From: Legionella sp. PATHC032
GTDB lineage: Bacteria; Pseudomonadota; Gammaproteobacteria; Legionellales; Legionellaceae
Length of the DNA: 64,000 nt
Reading direction: 5' to 3'
Assembly: GCF_026191185.1 (NCBI RefSeq)
Contig: NZ_JAPHOV010000001.1
Span: forward strand, 1,545,001-1,609,000
Shown: positions 18,681-27,555 of the stretch, one piece after another
Layout of the letters: every line of letters begins with the position of its first letter
Numbering within the stretch: position 1 is the first letter of the stretch
Notes under the pieces: model-generated
The model's input: only the letters and a program-made list of their open reading frames with translations
Told to the model about the DNA's origin: nothing
The model's database searches: none
Made by a program: the position numbers and the translations under genes

Positions 18681-19007
18681 TTAATCTTTTATCTTCCCGG
18701 CTCCAGGGAATGGCCTTACTTTATTGCTATGGCCCAAGTTATCTTTGACTTTTGATGTCCCTTGTTTTGAAACTTCATCAATTCGAAAGATGGAGTGTAC
18801 AGGGATAAAAATGCGCTTAACATCACAAAATTCCATTTTAAGTTTTTCTTCAGATGGATCAACTACCAGTGCTGTTTGCTCTCCAAAAACAAGCTCTTCA
18901 ACCTCCAGAAAACCAAACATATCGCTTTCTTTTATTGAACGAGCATAGATTTCATAAATTTCGTCCTGATTAGCAAAACTGATTTTGAATAGCGATTTTT
19001 TTGTCAT
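18681..19007 (-). CDS. DUF1820 family protein
   Basis: This small soluble protein (108 residues from the ATG at 19007) matches the DUF1820 family of gamma-proteobacteria: an N-terminal LFKISFANQDEIYEIYARS block, GFLEVEELVFGE, and IFIPVHSIFRIDEV. No biochemical function is established for the family. The Sm-like arrangement of short strands and the EIYARSI motif are family traits rather than active-site evidence. A TTG ten codons upstream in frame is less likely as a start. The gene is 43 bp upstream of hpt. Confidence 0.85.
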   Translation of the reverse strand: MTKKSLFKISFANQDEIYEIYARSIKESDMFGFLEVEELVFGEQTALVVDPSEEKLKMEFCDVKRIFIPVHSIFRIDEVSKQGTSKVKDNLGHSNKVRPFPGAGKIKD

Positions 19008-19189
19008 GTATTTAACCTTATCTAAAAGCAGAATCAAGTATACAAAAAGTAAGGGTTAATCTTCAAATATTTAGAGTCGTTTAGTCGTATAGAGCGCATT
19101 GTTAGATCCAAATTTGTTCATTTAGACCTAATGGTGACAATAATTCAATCTCTTTAGTATGTAGATTATTAACGAACTATAAATGCTTT

Positions 19190-19933
19190 CTAATTTGTTG
19201 CTGGTTGTAAGGGTGAGTCATACTCTTTTTTTGCCGATTCTATGACAGGTTCAATTGCTAGTGATGGACTGATGTACTCATATTTTTGAGTAATATAACA
19301 ATAAAAGCCAGAAGGAAAAGGCCATATCATTTTTCCAATCTCATCAAAAAAAGTTAATTTTTTAATTAAAGATTGGCTATTTACTGGTGGTATATAGCAA
19401 AAATTAGTTAAGGAGCACTGCTTATAGCCTCTTTGAAGAAAAATTCTGTTAAGATTGAAAGCTGAACGCATTTTTACTGTTCGATTGCCATAACAATTAA
19501 GTAATCCCCATTTCATGGCACCTCCCCATAAACTCCATGGGTTAATGCATAAGAATATGAGAAATCCCATAGGTTTCAATATGCGGTCGATTTCATCAAT
19601 TAAACTAAAATTGTTTCCAAATGGCTCTAATGTTAAGGGTACGATAACACAATCCAAGGTGTCTCTATTCAGTGGCAACTGATTTAGTGAGCACTCAAGA
19701 TGGATTTTATTGATAGAAGAAAATGGTGATGCTATCCATTTATGTTTAAAATCAAGCAGGTTTAACCAGGGATTTGTACCACAATCTCCAAGTTGTAGTA
19801 GTGTCTCTCCTTTTAAGAACTTCTTTACTGGTTCCAATTGATCTGTAAATTCTTTAGCAACAAATACACCTAATGGTGATTGGAACCATTCGTATAAAAT
19901 GCGATAATGTTTTATTTGATGTTCAATCAACAA
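19190..19933 (-). CDS. Class I SAM-dependent methyltransferase (YafS-like)
   Basis: The 247-residue product resembles the YafS group of class I methyltransferases. Motif I reads LLQLGDCGTNPWL (a weakened GxGxG), followed by the LPLNRDTLDCVIVPLTLEP block around motif IV, and INPWSLWGG, which is characteristic of the group. Substrate is unknown. The start is a TTG at 19933 with AAAGG seven bases before it; there is no nearby ATG. It is divergent from pilB. In other gamma-proteobacteria this gene sits beside gloB/rnhA, neither of which is here. Confidence 0.8.
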   Translation of the reverse strand: MLIEHQIKHYRILYEWFQSPLGVFVAKEFTDQLEPVKKFLKGETLLQLGDCGTNPWLNLLDFKHKWIASPFSSINKIHLECSLNQLPLNRDTLDCVIVPLTLEPFGNNFSLIDEIDRILKPMGFLIFLCINPWSLWGGAMKWGLLNCYGNRTVKMRSAFNLNRIFLQRGYKQCSLTNFCYIPPVNSQSLIKKLTFFDEIGKMIWPFPSGFYCYITQKYEYISPSLAIEPVIESAKKEYDSPLQPATN

Positions 19934-20246
19934 AATGTGACCTTTAATTTATAATCTTTTATTAACTACAATACAACGACTTTTATATGCAAACAATTCA
20001 TTTTTAATTTTAAATCTTTCAAATTGTTTCTTATTTCCAAGAGTTGCCTTATAGCCTGTGTTTGTAAAAAATTGATATGGTGGAGTAATCAGAAATAGTA
20101 TTTAGGGACACGTCTAATTAAAATAATTTATAAAACAATGAACTACTTAATATCATGACTTAAATACGATATTGTGTTCAAAAAACAATGAAATTATATA
20201 AATTTTTAACTATATTTAAAACTAAGACACAATTTGAATAAATAAA
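19934..20246. other. Intergenic region between the methyltransferase and pilB
   Basis: This is 313 bp of AT-rich DNA between divergent genes, so it should hold both promoters. I looked for a sigma-54 site (TGGCAC-N5-TTGC), common for pilus genes, and saw none. No open reading frame of note and no strong hairpin are visible. The ribosome site before the pilB ATG is weak (GAATAAATAAA). Confidence 0.5.
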
Positions 20247-21971
20247 ATGGCTCTAGCTACAGAAGAATATAGATTACAGGGTATTGGCCAGCTTCTCGTG
20301 CTGGAAAAGTTGCTAGATAAAACAAAAGCAATTGAATTACACAAATTGGCTGCAGCAGAAAAGTTGTCTTTACTGCAATACATTGTAAAAAATAAAATAT
20401 TGTCGGCTGAACAAATTGCACTGACGGCTGCTCAAAATTTTGGCGTACCGATGTTGGATATTAATTGCATCGATGTGAGCTCTATTCCTGCCAGTCTGGT
20501 TAATGAGAAATTAATTAAACGTCATGCCATGGTACCCCTTTTTAGTCGAGGTACCAATTTATACCTTGCAACAGATGATCCCAGTAAACAGGCTTCCTTA
20601 AAGGAGATTCAGTTTCATACCGGATTGAACACTCATGCGATAGTTGTAGAAACAGATAAACTTAGCTCTTTGATTGATAACTTATTAACAGCAAAGGAAA
20701 GTCAGGGCTTATCAGACTATGTCGATGACTCTGGAGATCTGGAAGGTTTAGAAATAAGTACTGAGGATGAAGATCAAGATATTGATACAGCAACCTCAGT
20801 AACTGATGATGCGCCCATCGTAAAATTCGTCAATAAAATTTTATTGGATGCGATAAGGCAAGGCGCTTCTGATATACACTTTGAGCCTTATGAACGAGAA
20901 TACCGAATCAGATACAGGCAAGATGGTATTTTACATGAGGTAGCTACTCCCCCGGCAAGCTTGTCATCCCGCATTACAGCACGCATAAAGGTCATGTCTA
21001 ATTTGGATATATCAGAGCGGCGTATCCCCCAGGATGGTGGTTTCAAAATGAAAATTTCCAAATCACGAGCAATTGATTTCAGAGTGAGTACATGTCCGAC
21101 TTCAGCAGGGGAAAAAGTGGTTATGCGGGTTCTTGATTCTGGTGCTGCCAAATTAGGTATTGAAGCATTAGGATTTAATCCTGTTCAGAGAAAAAATTTC
21201 CTTAAAGCAATCCAGCGTCCTCAAGGGATGATTTTAGTCACTGGCCCTACTGGTAGTGGTAAAACAGTCACCTTATATACGGCATTAAATATATTAAATA
21301 CAATTGAGGTTAATATCTCAACAGCCGAGGATCCAGTTGAGATCAAAGTACCTGGTATCAATCAGGTTAATATTAATCCTAAAGCTGGTTTAACCTTTTC
21401 CGGTGCATTGCGTTCGTTTCTAAGGCAAGACCCTGATATTATCATGGTTGGTGAGATACGAGACCTTGAAACAGCGGAAATTGCTGTAAAAGCTGCGCAG
21501 ACAGGACATTTGGTTCTTTCCACACTGCATACCAACAGTGCTGCTGAAACATTAAATCGTTTAGTGAACATGGGAATACCTACTTTTAACATTGCGAGCT
21601 CGGTTACCTTAATTATCGCGCAAAGACTGGCAAGAAAATTATGTAATCAATGTAAAGCAGTGCGAGATGACTTTACCAATCAAGGTTTGATTGAATTAGG
21701 TTTTAAGGAAACTGATCTGGTTAATCTTACATTATACAAAGCAGTTGGTTGTGATCAATGTACAAGTGGTTATCGCGGGCGCGTTGGGTTGTTTGAGGTT
21801 TTACCGATGACGAAAGAGCTAGGCCAATTGATTATGTCAGGTGGTAACTCGCTGGATATATTAAAGTTAGCTCAATCAGAAGGTATGCTGACCATCTTTC
21901 AATCAGGAATAGAAAAAGTTAAGGAAGGAATCACGACCATAGAGGAGGTCAATCGGGTAACCGTTGATTAA
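20247..21971 (+). CDS. pilB: Type IV pilus assembly ATPase
   Basis: PilB is the hexameric cytoplasmic ATPase that powers pilus extension. The 574-residue product has the N-terminal GspE-type domain (about 1-150) and a core with SDIHFEPYE. Walker A is GPTGSGKT (332-339), the Asp-box/Walker B region contains DPDIIMVGEIRD, and the His-box contains TGHLVLSTLHTN. A zinc-binding CNQC/CDQC pair is present near residues 468-505. It is followed 5 bp later by pilC and then pilD, the standard order. pilA is not in the window. Confidence 0.97.
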   Translation: MALATEEYRLQGIGQLLVLEKLLDKTKAIELHKLAAAEKLSLLQYIVKNKILSAEQIALTAAQNFGVPMLDINCIDVSSIPASLVNEKLIKRHAMVPLFSRGTNLYLATDDPSKQASLKEIQFHTGLNTHAIVVETDKLSSLIDNLLTAKESQGLSDYVDDSGDLEGLEISTEDEDQDIDTATSVTDDAPIVKFVNKILLDAIRQGASDIHFEPYEREYRIRYRQDGILHEVATPPASLSSRITARIKVMSNLDISERRIPQDGGFKMKISKSRAIDFRVSTCPTSAGEKVVMRVLDSGAAKLGIEALGFNPVQRKNFLKAIQRPQGMILVTGPTGSGKTVTLYTALNILNTIEVNISTAEDPVEIKVPGINQVNINPKAGLTFSGALRSFLRQDPDIIMVGEIRDLETAEIAVKAAQTGHLVLSTLHTNSAAETLNRLVNMGIPTFNIASSVTLIIAQRLARKLCNQCKAVRDDFTNQGLIELGFKETDLVNLTLYKAVGCDQCTSGYRGRVGLFEVLPMTKELGQLIMSGGNSLDILKLAQSEGMLTIFQSGIEKVKEGITTIEEVNRVTVD

Positions 21972-21976
21972 TTTGG

Positions 21977-23197
21977 ATGGATAAAAATAGCCCACCCTTA
22001 TTAACCTTTCATTATCAAGGCATCAATAAAGCCGGTCAAAAAATGGAGGGTGATATTCAAGCCAGAAGCTTGGCGATAGCTAAAGCCGATTTGCGTAAGC
22101 AAGGAATAGTCACTAATAAAGTAGTTAAAAAAAGAAAACCTTTGTTGGATAGAAAAAATAAAAAAATTACACAAGCCGATATTACAGTCTTTAGCCGCCA
22201 ATTAGCGACAATGATAGAGTCAGGTATACCATTAGTGCAAGCGTTTGATATTGTTGCCAAAGGACAAAGCAATAAAAGACTTAAAGACTTAATAGAAACA
22301 ATCAAGCACGATATCGAAACGGGTCTAACGCTAGCAGAATCCTTAATTAAACATCCACTCTATTTCAATGAATTATTTTGTAATCTTGTCGATGCAGGTG
22401 AAAAATCAGGTTCATTGGATATCATGCTGGACAAGGTTGCAACGTATAAAGAAAAAATTGAAATCATAAAAAAGAAAATAAAGAAAGCTTTAACTTACCC
22501 AATCGCTGTTATGGTTGTCGCACTTTTGGTTACTGCGGGATTATTAATCTATGTGGTTCCTCAATTTGAATCGCTGTTCAAAGGATTTGGAGCTGATTTG
22601 CCAGCAATGACTAGAGCTGTAATTACTATGTCTGAATTTATGCAGGCTTATTGGTATATTATTTTTGGAGCATTGGGTGGGATTATCTATAGCTTTTTTT
22701 ACGCTAAAAATCATTCTTTGGAGTTCGCACAAACTATTGACAGAGTAATGCTAAAATTTCCTGTGATTGGTCCTATCCTAGAGAAAGCAGCAATTGCCAG
22801 ATTTGCGAGGACATTATCTATTACTTTTGCTGCTGGATTACCTCTGGTTGAAGCTTTGAAGTCTGTAGCTGGGGCGACTGGGAATATTATTTATGCCAAG
22901 GCGACTGATAAAATCAGAGAAGAAGTTGCCACAGGACAGCAAATGTTTGTTGCTATGGAAAACACCCATTTATTCCCAAATATGGTAATTCAAATGGTAG
23001 CAATTGGTGAGGAGTCAGGTGCCCTTGAAAAAATGTTAAGCAAAGTTGCTGATTTTTATGAGGAAGAAGTAAATAATGCTGTCGATGCTCTGAGTAGTTT
23101 ATTGGAGCCGATAATTATGTCAATATTGGGTATACTGGTTGGGGGATTGGTGGTGGCTATGTATTTACCTATCTTCAAACTGGGCTCCGCTGTTTAA
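21977..23197 (+). CDS. pilC: Type IV pilus inner-membrane platform protein
   Basis: PilC (406 residues) is the inner-membrane platform that couples PilB to pilin polymerisation. Two GspF repeats are visible: FSRQLATMIESGIPLVQAFDI (first) and FARTLSITFAAGLPLVEALKS (second). Each is followed by a conserved acidic/GEKSG or GEESG segment and a hydrophobic helix, with a final C-terminal helix. The N-terminal region has FHYQGINKAGQKMEGDI, typical of PilC. The gene lies 5 bp after pilB, and its start is an ATG in the pilB tail context. Confidence 0.96.
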   Translation: MDKNSPPLLTFHYQGINKAGQKMEGDIQARSLAIAKADLRKQGIVTNKVVKKRKPLLDRKNKKITQADITVFSRQLATMIESGIPLVQAFDIVAKGQSNKRLKDLIETIKHDIETGLTLAESLIKHPLYFNELFCNLVDAGEKSGSLDIMLDKVATYKEKIEIIKKKIKKALTYPIAVMVVALLVTAGLLIYVVPQFESLFKGFGADLPAMTRAVITMSEFMQAYWYIIFGALGGIIYSFFYAKNHSLEFAQTIDRVMLKFPVIGPILEKAAIARFARTLSITFAAGLPLVEALKSVAGATGNIIYAKATDKIREEVATGQQMFVAMENTHLFPNMVIQMVAIGEESGALEKMLSKVADFYEEEVNNAVDALSSLLEPIIMSILGILVGGLVVAMYLPIFKLGSAV

Positions 23198-23242
23198 ATA
23201 GATCTTATTTAATTTAACCCTACAATATAGGCAAATGAGTCA

Positions 23243-24106
23243 ATGATAAATGCGCTAATAATCAATTATCCATGGTTCATGTATTTAGTCGTTGGACTCT
23301 TTTCTTTAGCCATTGGAAGTTTACTTAACGTAATAATCTATCGCATACCGATCATTTTGCAGGAAGAGTGGAAAGAGCAATGCTGCGAACTATTTCATCT
23401 CGAACAGCAGAAAGAAAAAATAAAACTTAATCTATTTTTACCACGTTCTTTTTGTCCTCATTGTAAAGCAATGGTTAAATGGTGGCAAAATATTCCCCTG
23501 TTAAGCTATATCTTGTTAAGAGGACGCTGTTATCAATGTGATAGTCGAATTTCAATTCGCTATCCTTTTGTTGAGCTGTTGACCACGGTTTTATCGCTAT
23601 ACGCCAGTTGGCATTTTGGGTTTACAACACAATTATTATTTGCTTTATTAGCCATCTGGATATTGATACCACTTGCTTTTATTGATCTTGATCATCAATT
23701 ACTCCCTGATAGTCTCACTTTAGGGCTCTTATGGCTTGGCCTTATTGCTAATACCCAGAATGTATTTGTTAGTCTCAATGTTGCTGTATTAAGCTGTGTT
23801 GGAGCCTATTTAAGCTTATGGATATTTATTAATCTGTTTTATCTGATGACAGGTAAAGTAGGTATGGGACATGGTGATTTCAAGTTATTTGCAGCATTTG
23901 GCGCATGGTTTGGGTGGATGTATTTACCATTAATTCTTCTAATATCTTCAATAACTGGGGCTATCATTGGTTTGTTTTATTTAAAGACAAATGGTAAATC
24001 AAGAGATACTACTATACCCTTTGGCCCTTTTCTTTGTATTTCTGGATTAATAACTATGTTTTGGGGAGATTTAATTATCAATTGGTATATAGGTTATTGG
24101 ATGTAA
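23243..24106 (+). CDS. pilD: Prepilin peptidase / N-methyltransferase
   Basis: PilD cleaves and N-methylates prepilins and the pseudopilins of type II secretion; in L. pneumophila it is known to serve both systems. The 287-residue membrane protein has the two cytoplasmic CxxC pairs (CPHC and CYQC), the first catalytic Asp in FIDLDHQLLPD and the second in GMGHGDFKLF, with about eight membrane helices. It completes pilBCD, with a 45-bp gap after pilC. It is convergent with the downstream cNMP/CPBP gene, with only 13 bp between them. Confidence 0.97.
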   Translation: MINALIINYPWFMYLVVGLFSLAIGSLLNVIIYRIPIILQEEWKEQCCELFHLEQQKEKIKLNLFLPRSFCPHCKAMVKWWQNIPLLSYILLRGRCYQCDSRISIRYPFVELLTTVLSLYASWHFGFTTQLLFALLAIWILIPLAFIDLDHQLLPDSLTLGLLWLGLIANTQNVFVSLNVAVLSCVGAYLSLWIFINLFYLMTGKVGMGHGDFKLFAAFGAWFGWMYLPLILLISSITGAIIGLFYLKTNGKSRDTTIPFGPFLCISGLITMFWGDLIINWYIGYWM

Positions 24107-24119
24107 AATCTTGATGAGC

Positions 24120-25319
24120 TTAGCGTAATCCAACAATAAACAGAGACCACACGCCTAATATAACATGAGAAATGGATACCCCCAAAAGAGATTTCTGCCT
24201 GTGAAATAGCCATCCCCAAAAAAGTCCAGCGATAAAAGTTAATGAGGCAAAGGTTAGTCCCAGGTGAGTATGCATAGTTGCAAAGATTAGATTGGACAGA
24301 AAAATTGCATTCCATTGACGAAATATTTTTTCTCCAGGTAAAAAATGAAAAAAAGTGGATTGTAGAGCACTTCTGGCCATTAGCTCTTGAATGGGGGCAA
24401 AAAGGCTATATAAAAAAATCATAGCGAAGTAATGTACCCAGTCCACTTCATTATTGACCAAAAAGCGCTTTGTTCCAGAAAATAAAAGGTTATTATCCAG
24501 ATGTTCGATACCTATTATAAAAAACACCTTTATTATTAGTACAAAAAGCATAACAGGAATTGTAAAAGCCAATGCTTCCAGAATGGTTTTTCCCCAATCT
24601 TTCGCAGTGATGCCAAATCTGGAATATGGTAGACCAGTAAAATGCATTGCAATGAGAATTGCTACTGCAAAGATTGAAATTAAGCAGATTGACAGTACGG
24701 TAGTGACAGTTACCTGATGTATTATGGTAACCAGGAAGTGTAGAGATAAAGTATAGAGGCAAATAATCCATAGTAGAGCTATGATAAATACACCCAATGC
24801 ATTACGCCCTGCTGCTTCTTTGAGAGCTTGCTGCATATTTTTCACAGTTACTTCATTAGTGAAACGAAGTCTTCTGGAAAGTATTTGAGCCATGTTTTTA
24901 ATTAATATCAAATTTAGTTTTGGTTTAGCCTTTACCTTTTCCAGCGGGTATTCTATGACAGTGAGGTCAGTTTTCGCTTTAACCGACGCGGAACGTCTAT
25001 TATTTTCAACGAGTGCCATCTCACCAACAATTTCATCTTTAGTTAATGTAGCAATCACATGAATATTATGTTCTTCAAATTCATCAATGGTTTTTTTAAA
25101 TATCTCAGCTACTCCTTCAACTATAATGAAGAAGGAGTCTGCTAAGTCACCTTCATTATAAATGATACTTCCAGCTGGATATTCGCGAGGTTTGCCAATT
25201 TTTGAAAAACTGACAAGATCATCTTTTGAGAAACCAATTGTTATCGATTGATAACTTCCTATTAATTCGTTATCCAATTGATTGCAGTTTTTAGAAGTAT
25301 CATTTTGATTCATTCTCAT
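24120..25319 (-). CDS. Cyclic nucleotide-binding domain fused to CPBP-family membrane protease domain
   Basis: This 399-residue fusion has an N-terminal cNMP-binding domain (about 30-150) with GEMALVENNRRSASVKA, close to the phosphate-binding cassette, which suggests nucleotide binding is possible. The C-terminal half (about 175-399) has about seven helices of the CPBP (CAAX protease/Abi) family. Motif 1 reads QELMAR (Gln311-Glu312...Arg316) instead of EExxxR, motif 2 is FATMH (346-350), and motif 3 has His385 but Gly where Asn is usual. The protease could be altered or inactive. No substrate is evident. A nearby ATG at 25313 is an alternative start. Confidence 0.85.
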   Translation of the reverse strand: MRMNQNDTSKNCNQLDNELIGSYQSITIGFSKDDLVSFSKIGKPREYPAGSIIYNEGDLADSFFIIVEGVAEIFKKTIDEFEEHNIHVIATLTKDEIVGEMALVENNRRSASVKAKTDLTVIEYPLEKVKAKPKLNLILIKNMAQILSRRLRFTNEVTVKNMQQALKEAAGRNALGVFIIALLWIICLYTLSLHFLVTIIHQVTVTTVLSICLISIFAVAILIAMHFTGLPYSRFGITAKDWGKTILEALAFTIPVMLFVLIIKVFFIIGIEHLDNNLLFSGTKRFLVNNEVDWVHYFAMIFLYSLFAPIQELMARSALQSTFFHFLPGEKIFRQWNAIFLSNLIFATMHTHLGLTFASLTFIAGLFWGWLFHRQKSLLGVSISHVILGVWSLFIVGLR

Positions 25320-25424
25320 TCCAATCCTAAATATGGAAGCCTAGATTTACTCTATTGATACAACTACGCTTTATAGCTTGTGAATAATTTATTATTTGAT
25401 TAATAAACTATTAATAAACTGAAT

Positions 25425-26018
25425 TTAAGGCATACCTTTTCTTCTTTGCATAATAGCTGAGAAAAATTCTGGTTTATTTAATCCCATTGATGCGAATATT
25501 TGAGGTATTTTATCCCAGCTCCCCTCTTGTTCAATACTGTCTACAACCAACTCAAATCCAGCATTCTTATCGCTTTCTACACCCCAGCCATTGATAATGC
25601 ATAAACCTCTTAATCTCTTGGCACCTACATGCCCCAACTTTTCAGCTGCAATTAAATGCGCATGGGCCTCATCAAATAATTGTTGCGCTCTTTTTAAGTT
25701 GGCTTGACTATTAAATATACCCTCATGGTCCAGTTTTTGTCGGTATTTTGCTTCGTCGAGAAAAATTTGACCTAGCTGAAAATTAGCTGCTGAGTCATCG
25801 AGATTAGCAGCTGCTCTATAGCACTCAATCATCATGATTTCTGCATAGGGGAGTTTTTTATGATTCTTCAATTTTTTAAAAATTGTAGCTAATTCAAAAT
25901 AATAGAGTATTTCCTTCTTCAGAATTTCATCCCCAGGCTGATTACTTACTCTATTGGCTTGCATAGCCTTTATTTTTTTTGTAATTCTTCTTATTTTCCA
26001 TCGTTTAAAGATAAACAT
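25425..26018 (-). CDS. Sel1-like repeat protein, function unknown
   Basis: I cannot name this 197-residue protein. It starts with a very basic segment (FKRWKIRRITKKIKAM). A helical region that looks like tandem Sel1/TPR-type helices follows, with AANLDDSAANFQLGQIFLDEA and AHLIAAEKLGHVGAKRLRG as the best repeat units and INGWGVESDKNAG matching the Sel1 linker pattern. Sel1 repeats mediate protein contacts and are common in Legionella proteins, but nothing here fixes a partner. No signal peptide is visible. The ATG has a strong AGGGAGTAGGG site. It follows the upstream membrane-protein gene by 15 bp, so the two probably form an operon. Confidence 0.7.
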   Translation of the reverse strand: MFIFKRWKIRRITKKIKAMQANRVSNQPGDEILKKEILYYFELATIFKKLKNHKKLPYAEIMMIECYRAAANLDDSAANFQLGQIFLDEAKYRQKLDHEGIFNSQANLKRAQQLFDEAHAHLIAAEKLGHVGAKRLRGLCIINGWGVESDKNAGFELVVDSIEQEGSWDKIPQIFASMGLNKPEFFSAIMQRRKGMP

Positions 26019-26033
26019 GCCCTACTCCCTTAC

Positions 26034-26489
26034 CTAAGCTGTTAGGTCAAATAATATTTGTAGTAAAAAAATTATCGCAATAATTAAAACCATCAAGAGA
26101 ATGATTTTGAATCCTAATATAGTGGAATCTCTCCCACGACTGGCAGGCTTGGAAGGTGATTTTTCTTGCATGCTTTCTAAAGGCTTTTCCTGAGGTTCTA
26201 AATAGTTTTTATCAATATAGTTAGAGATGTAATAAGAAAGATAGCCCATAATTAAGCTCGGTGTAAAAAAGATAAGCCAAACCAGTGTTTTGCTAGCAGT
26301 AGGGCTGAAATAATATTCATCTTCACCATATGCTATCATGGTACTAACAAAATCAGGGATATCGTAATCCAACTGCCAAATTAAGAAAGGAACAATATAA
26401 AAGCTAAAGAAGAATAGACCTAATGAAATTACCAGGCAAATAATTCCTAGAATATGTAGTTTACTATTCTCGTATATATTATGCTGCAT
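26034..26489 (-). CDS. Small membrane protein, function unknown
   Basis: This 151-residue protein has three hydrophobic segments: residues about 12-38, 68-90 and 125-148. Between the second and third is a polar loop rich in Glu, Lys and Ser (NYLEPQEKPLESMQEKSP). No motif is recognised. It is the first gene of a pair with the Sel1-like gene, 15 bp apart, and is divergent from ppsR with 132 bp between starts. An association of the membrane protein with the basic N-terminus of its neighbour is conceivable but unproven. Confidence 0.65.
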   Translation of the reverse strand: MQHNIYENSKLHILGIICLVISLGLFFFSFYIVPFLIWQLDYDIPDFVSTMIAYGEDEYYFSPTASKTLVWLIFFTPSLIMGYLSYYISNYIDKNYLEPQEKPLESMQEKSPSKPASRGRDSTILGFKIILLMVLIIAIIFLLQILFDLTA

Positions 26490-26621
26490 AGTATTCCCAT
26501 GATTCGATTAGTTTAAAGTAGTATAATATTATTATTTTTAAGATAGCAGATGGCTATTAATAAGTACAATCGCAATTTAAATATTATTTGTTTATTAATC
26601 AATGAATTAAAAAGGCTGCTT

Positions 26622-27437
26622 ATGAAACGTTATGTTTTTATGCTTTCTGATGGTACAGGAATTACTGCTGAGACATTAGGTAATAGTCTGATTACACAAT
26701 TTGAGAATATACAATTTGAAAAAATAACAATACCCTATATAGATTCAACTCACAGAGCAGAAAGCGTTGTGCTAAGAATTAATCAATGTTTTTCAGAGCA
26801 AGGAACCAAGCCTTTAGTATTTATGACTTTAGTTGATCCTGAAATTAGACAGGCTATTAAAAAAGCGCATGCCTGTGTTTTTGATTTGTTTAGTATTTTT
26901 ATTGGACCATTGGAAAATGAGCTAGAGGAGAAATCATCTTATACTGTAGGTAGAACTCATGGGGTAGCGAATGTGAAGTCCTATTCGCATCGCATTGAAG
27001 CAATTGATTTTGCCCTTTCACATGACGATGGAATAAAAACACGCGGTTACGATAAGGCGGATATTATTCTTATAGGGGTCTCACGTTGTGGTAAAACTCC
27101 CAGTTGCTTATATATGGCGCTTCAATATGGCATTTTAGCAGCCAATTATCCTTTTACAGAAGAAGATTTGGTGGGTTTTCGCTTACCAGAGGTATTAAGA
27201 CCTTATAAGCAAAAATTATTTGGATTAACAATTGATCCACAACGCTTGCAACAAATTCGCTCTGAGCGTAGACCAAATAGTAAATATGCCTCTGCAGAGC
27301 AGTGCAGATTGGAAGTAACAGAAGTAGAAGCCATGTACCAACGAGAAAATATTCCTTATATCAATTCAACAAAATATTCCATAGAAGAGATATCGACAAA
27401 AGTTCTTGCTATTGCTGGTTTACAAAGGAAAATATAA
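26622..27437 (+). CDS. ppsR: PEP synthase regulatory protein (bifunctional kinase/pyrophosphorylase)
   Basis: This DUF299 protein controls PEP synthase by ADP-dependent phosphorylation and Pi-dependent dephosphorylation of a threonine. The 271-residue product begins MKRYVFMLSDGTGITAETL and carries the P-loop GVSRCGKTPSCLYMALQYG (family consensus GVSRSGKTP; here Cys replaces Ser before Gly). It also has GRTHGVANVKSY. The ATG at 26622 with AAAGG upstream is chosen; the in-frame ATG at 26550 lies in AT-rich leader DNA. ppsA is not in the window. It is convergent with prpD. Confidence 0.93.
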   Translation: MKRYVFMLSDGTGITAETLGNSLITQFENIQFEKITIPYIDSTHRAESVVLRINQCFSEQGTKPLVFMTLVDPEIRQAIKKAHACVFDLFSIFIGPLENELEEKSSYTVGRTHGVANVKSYSHRIEAIDFALSHDDGIKTRGYDKADIILIGVSRCGKTPSCLYMALQYGILAANYPFTEEDLVGFRLPEVLRPYKQKLFGLTIDPQRLQQIRSERRPNSKYASAEQCRLEVTEVEAMYQRENIPYINSTKYSIEEISTKVLAIAGLQRKI

Positions 27438-27467
27438 AGCTTATTTTTGAAAGCTATGATTTCAGTA

Positions 27468-27498
27468 AAGGGGGTTATGCTATATGCTTAGCCCCCTT
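27468..27498. terminator. Inverted repeat between convergent ppsR and prpD
   Basis: AAGGGGG (27468-27474) pairs with CCCCCTT (27492-27498) around a 17-base loop that itself contains partly complementary ATGC/GCTT steps. It stands 31 bp past the ppsR stop and 58 bp past the prpD stop, so it could end transcription from both sides. No U-run follows on either strand, so intrinsic termination is not certain. Confidence 0.5.
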
Positions 27499-27555
27499 CT
27501 GGTCTGTTCTAAAATCTGTAAAGATAATAGATTGGGCTTGAATATATTAATCTTT

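Noticed and set aside
19934-20246. Possible sigma-54 promoter for pilBCD
   Set aside because: I looked for TGGCAC-N5-TTGC and saw no match in either orientation.
27302-27541. Open frame overlapping the 3' end of ppsR in another frame
   Set aside because: It is a shadow of ppsR; its product has no family character and no ribosome site.
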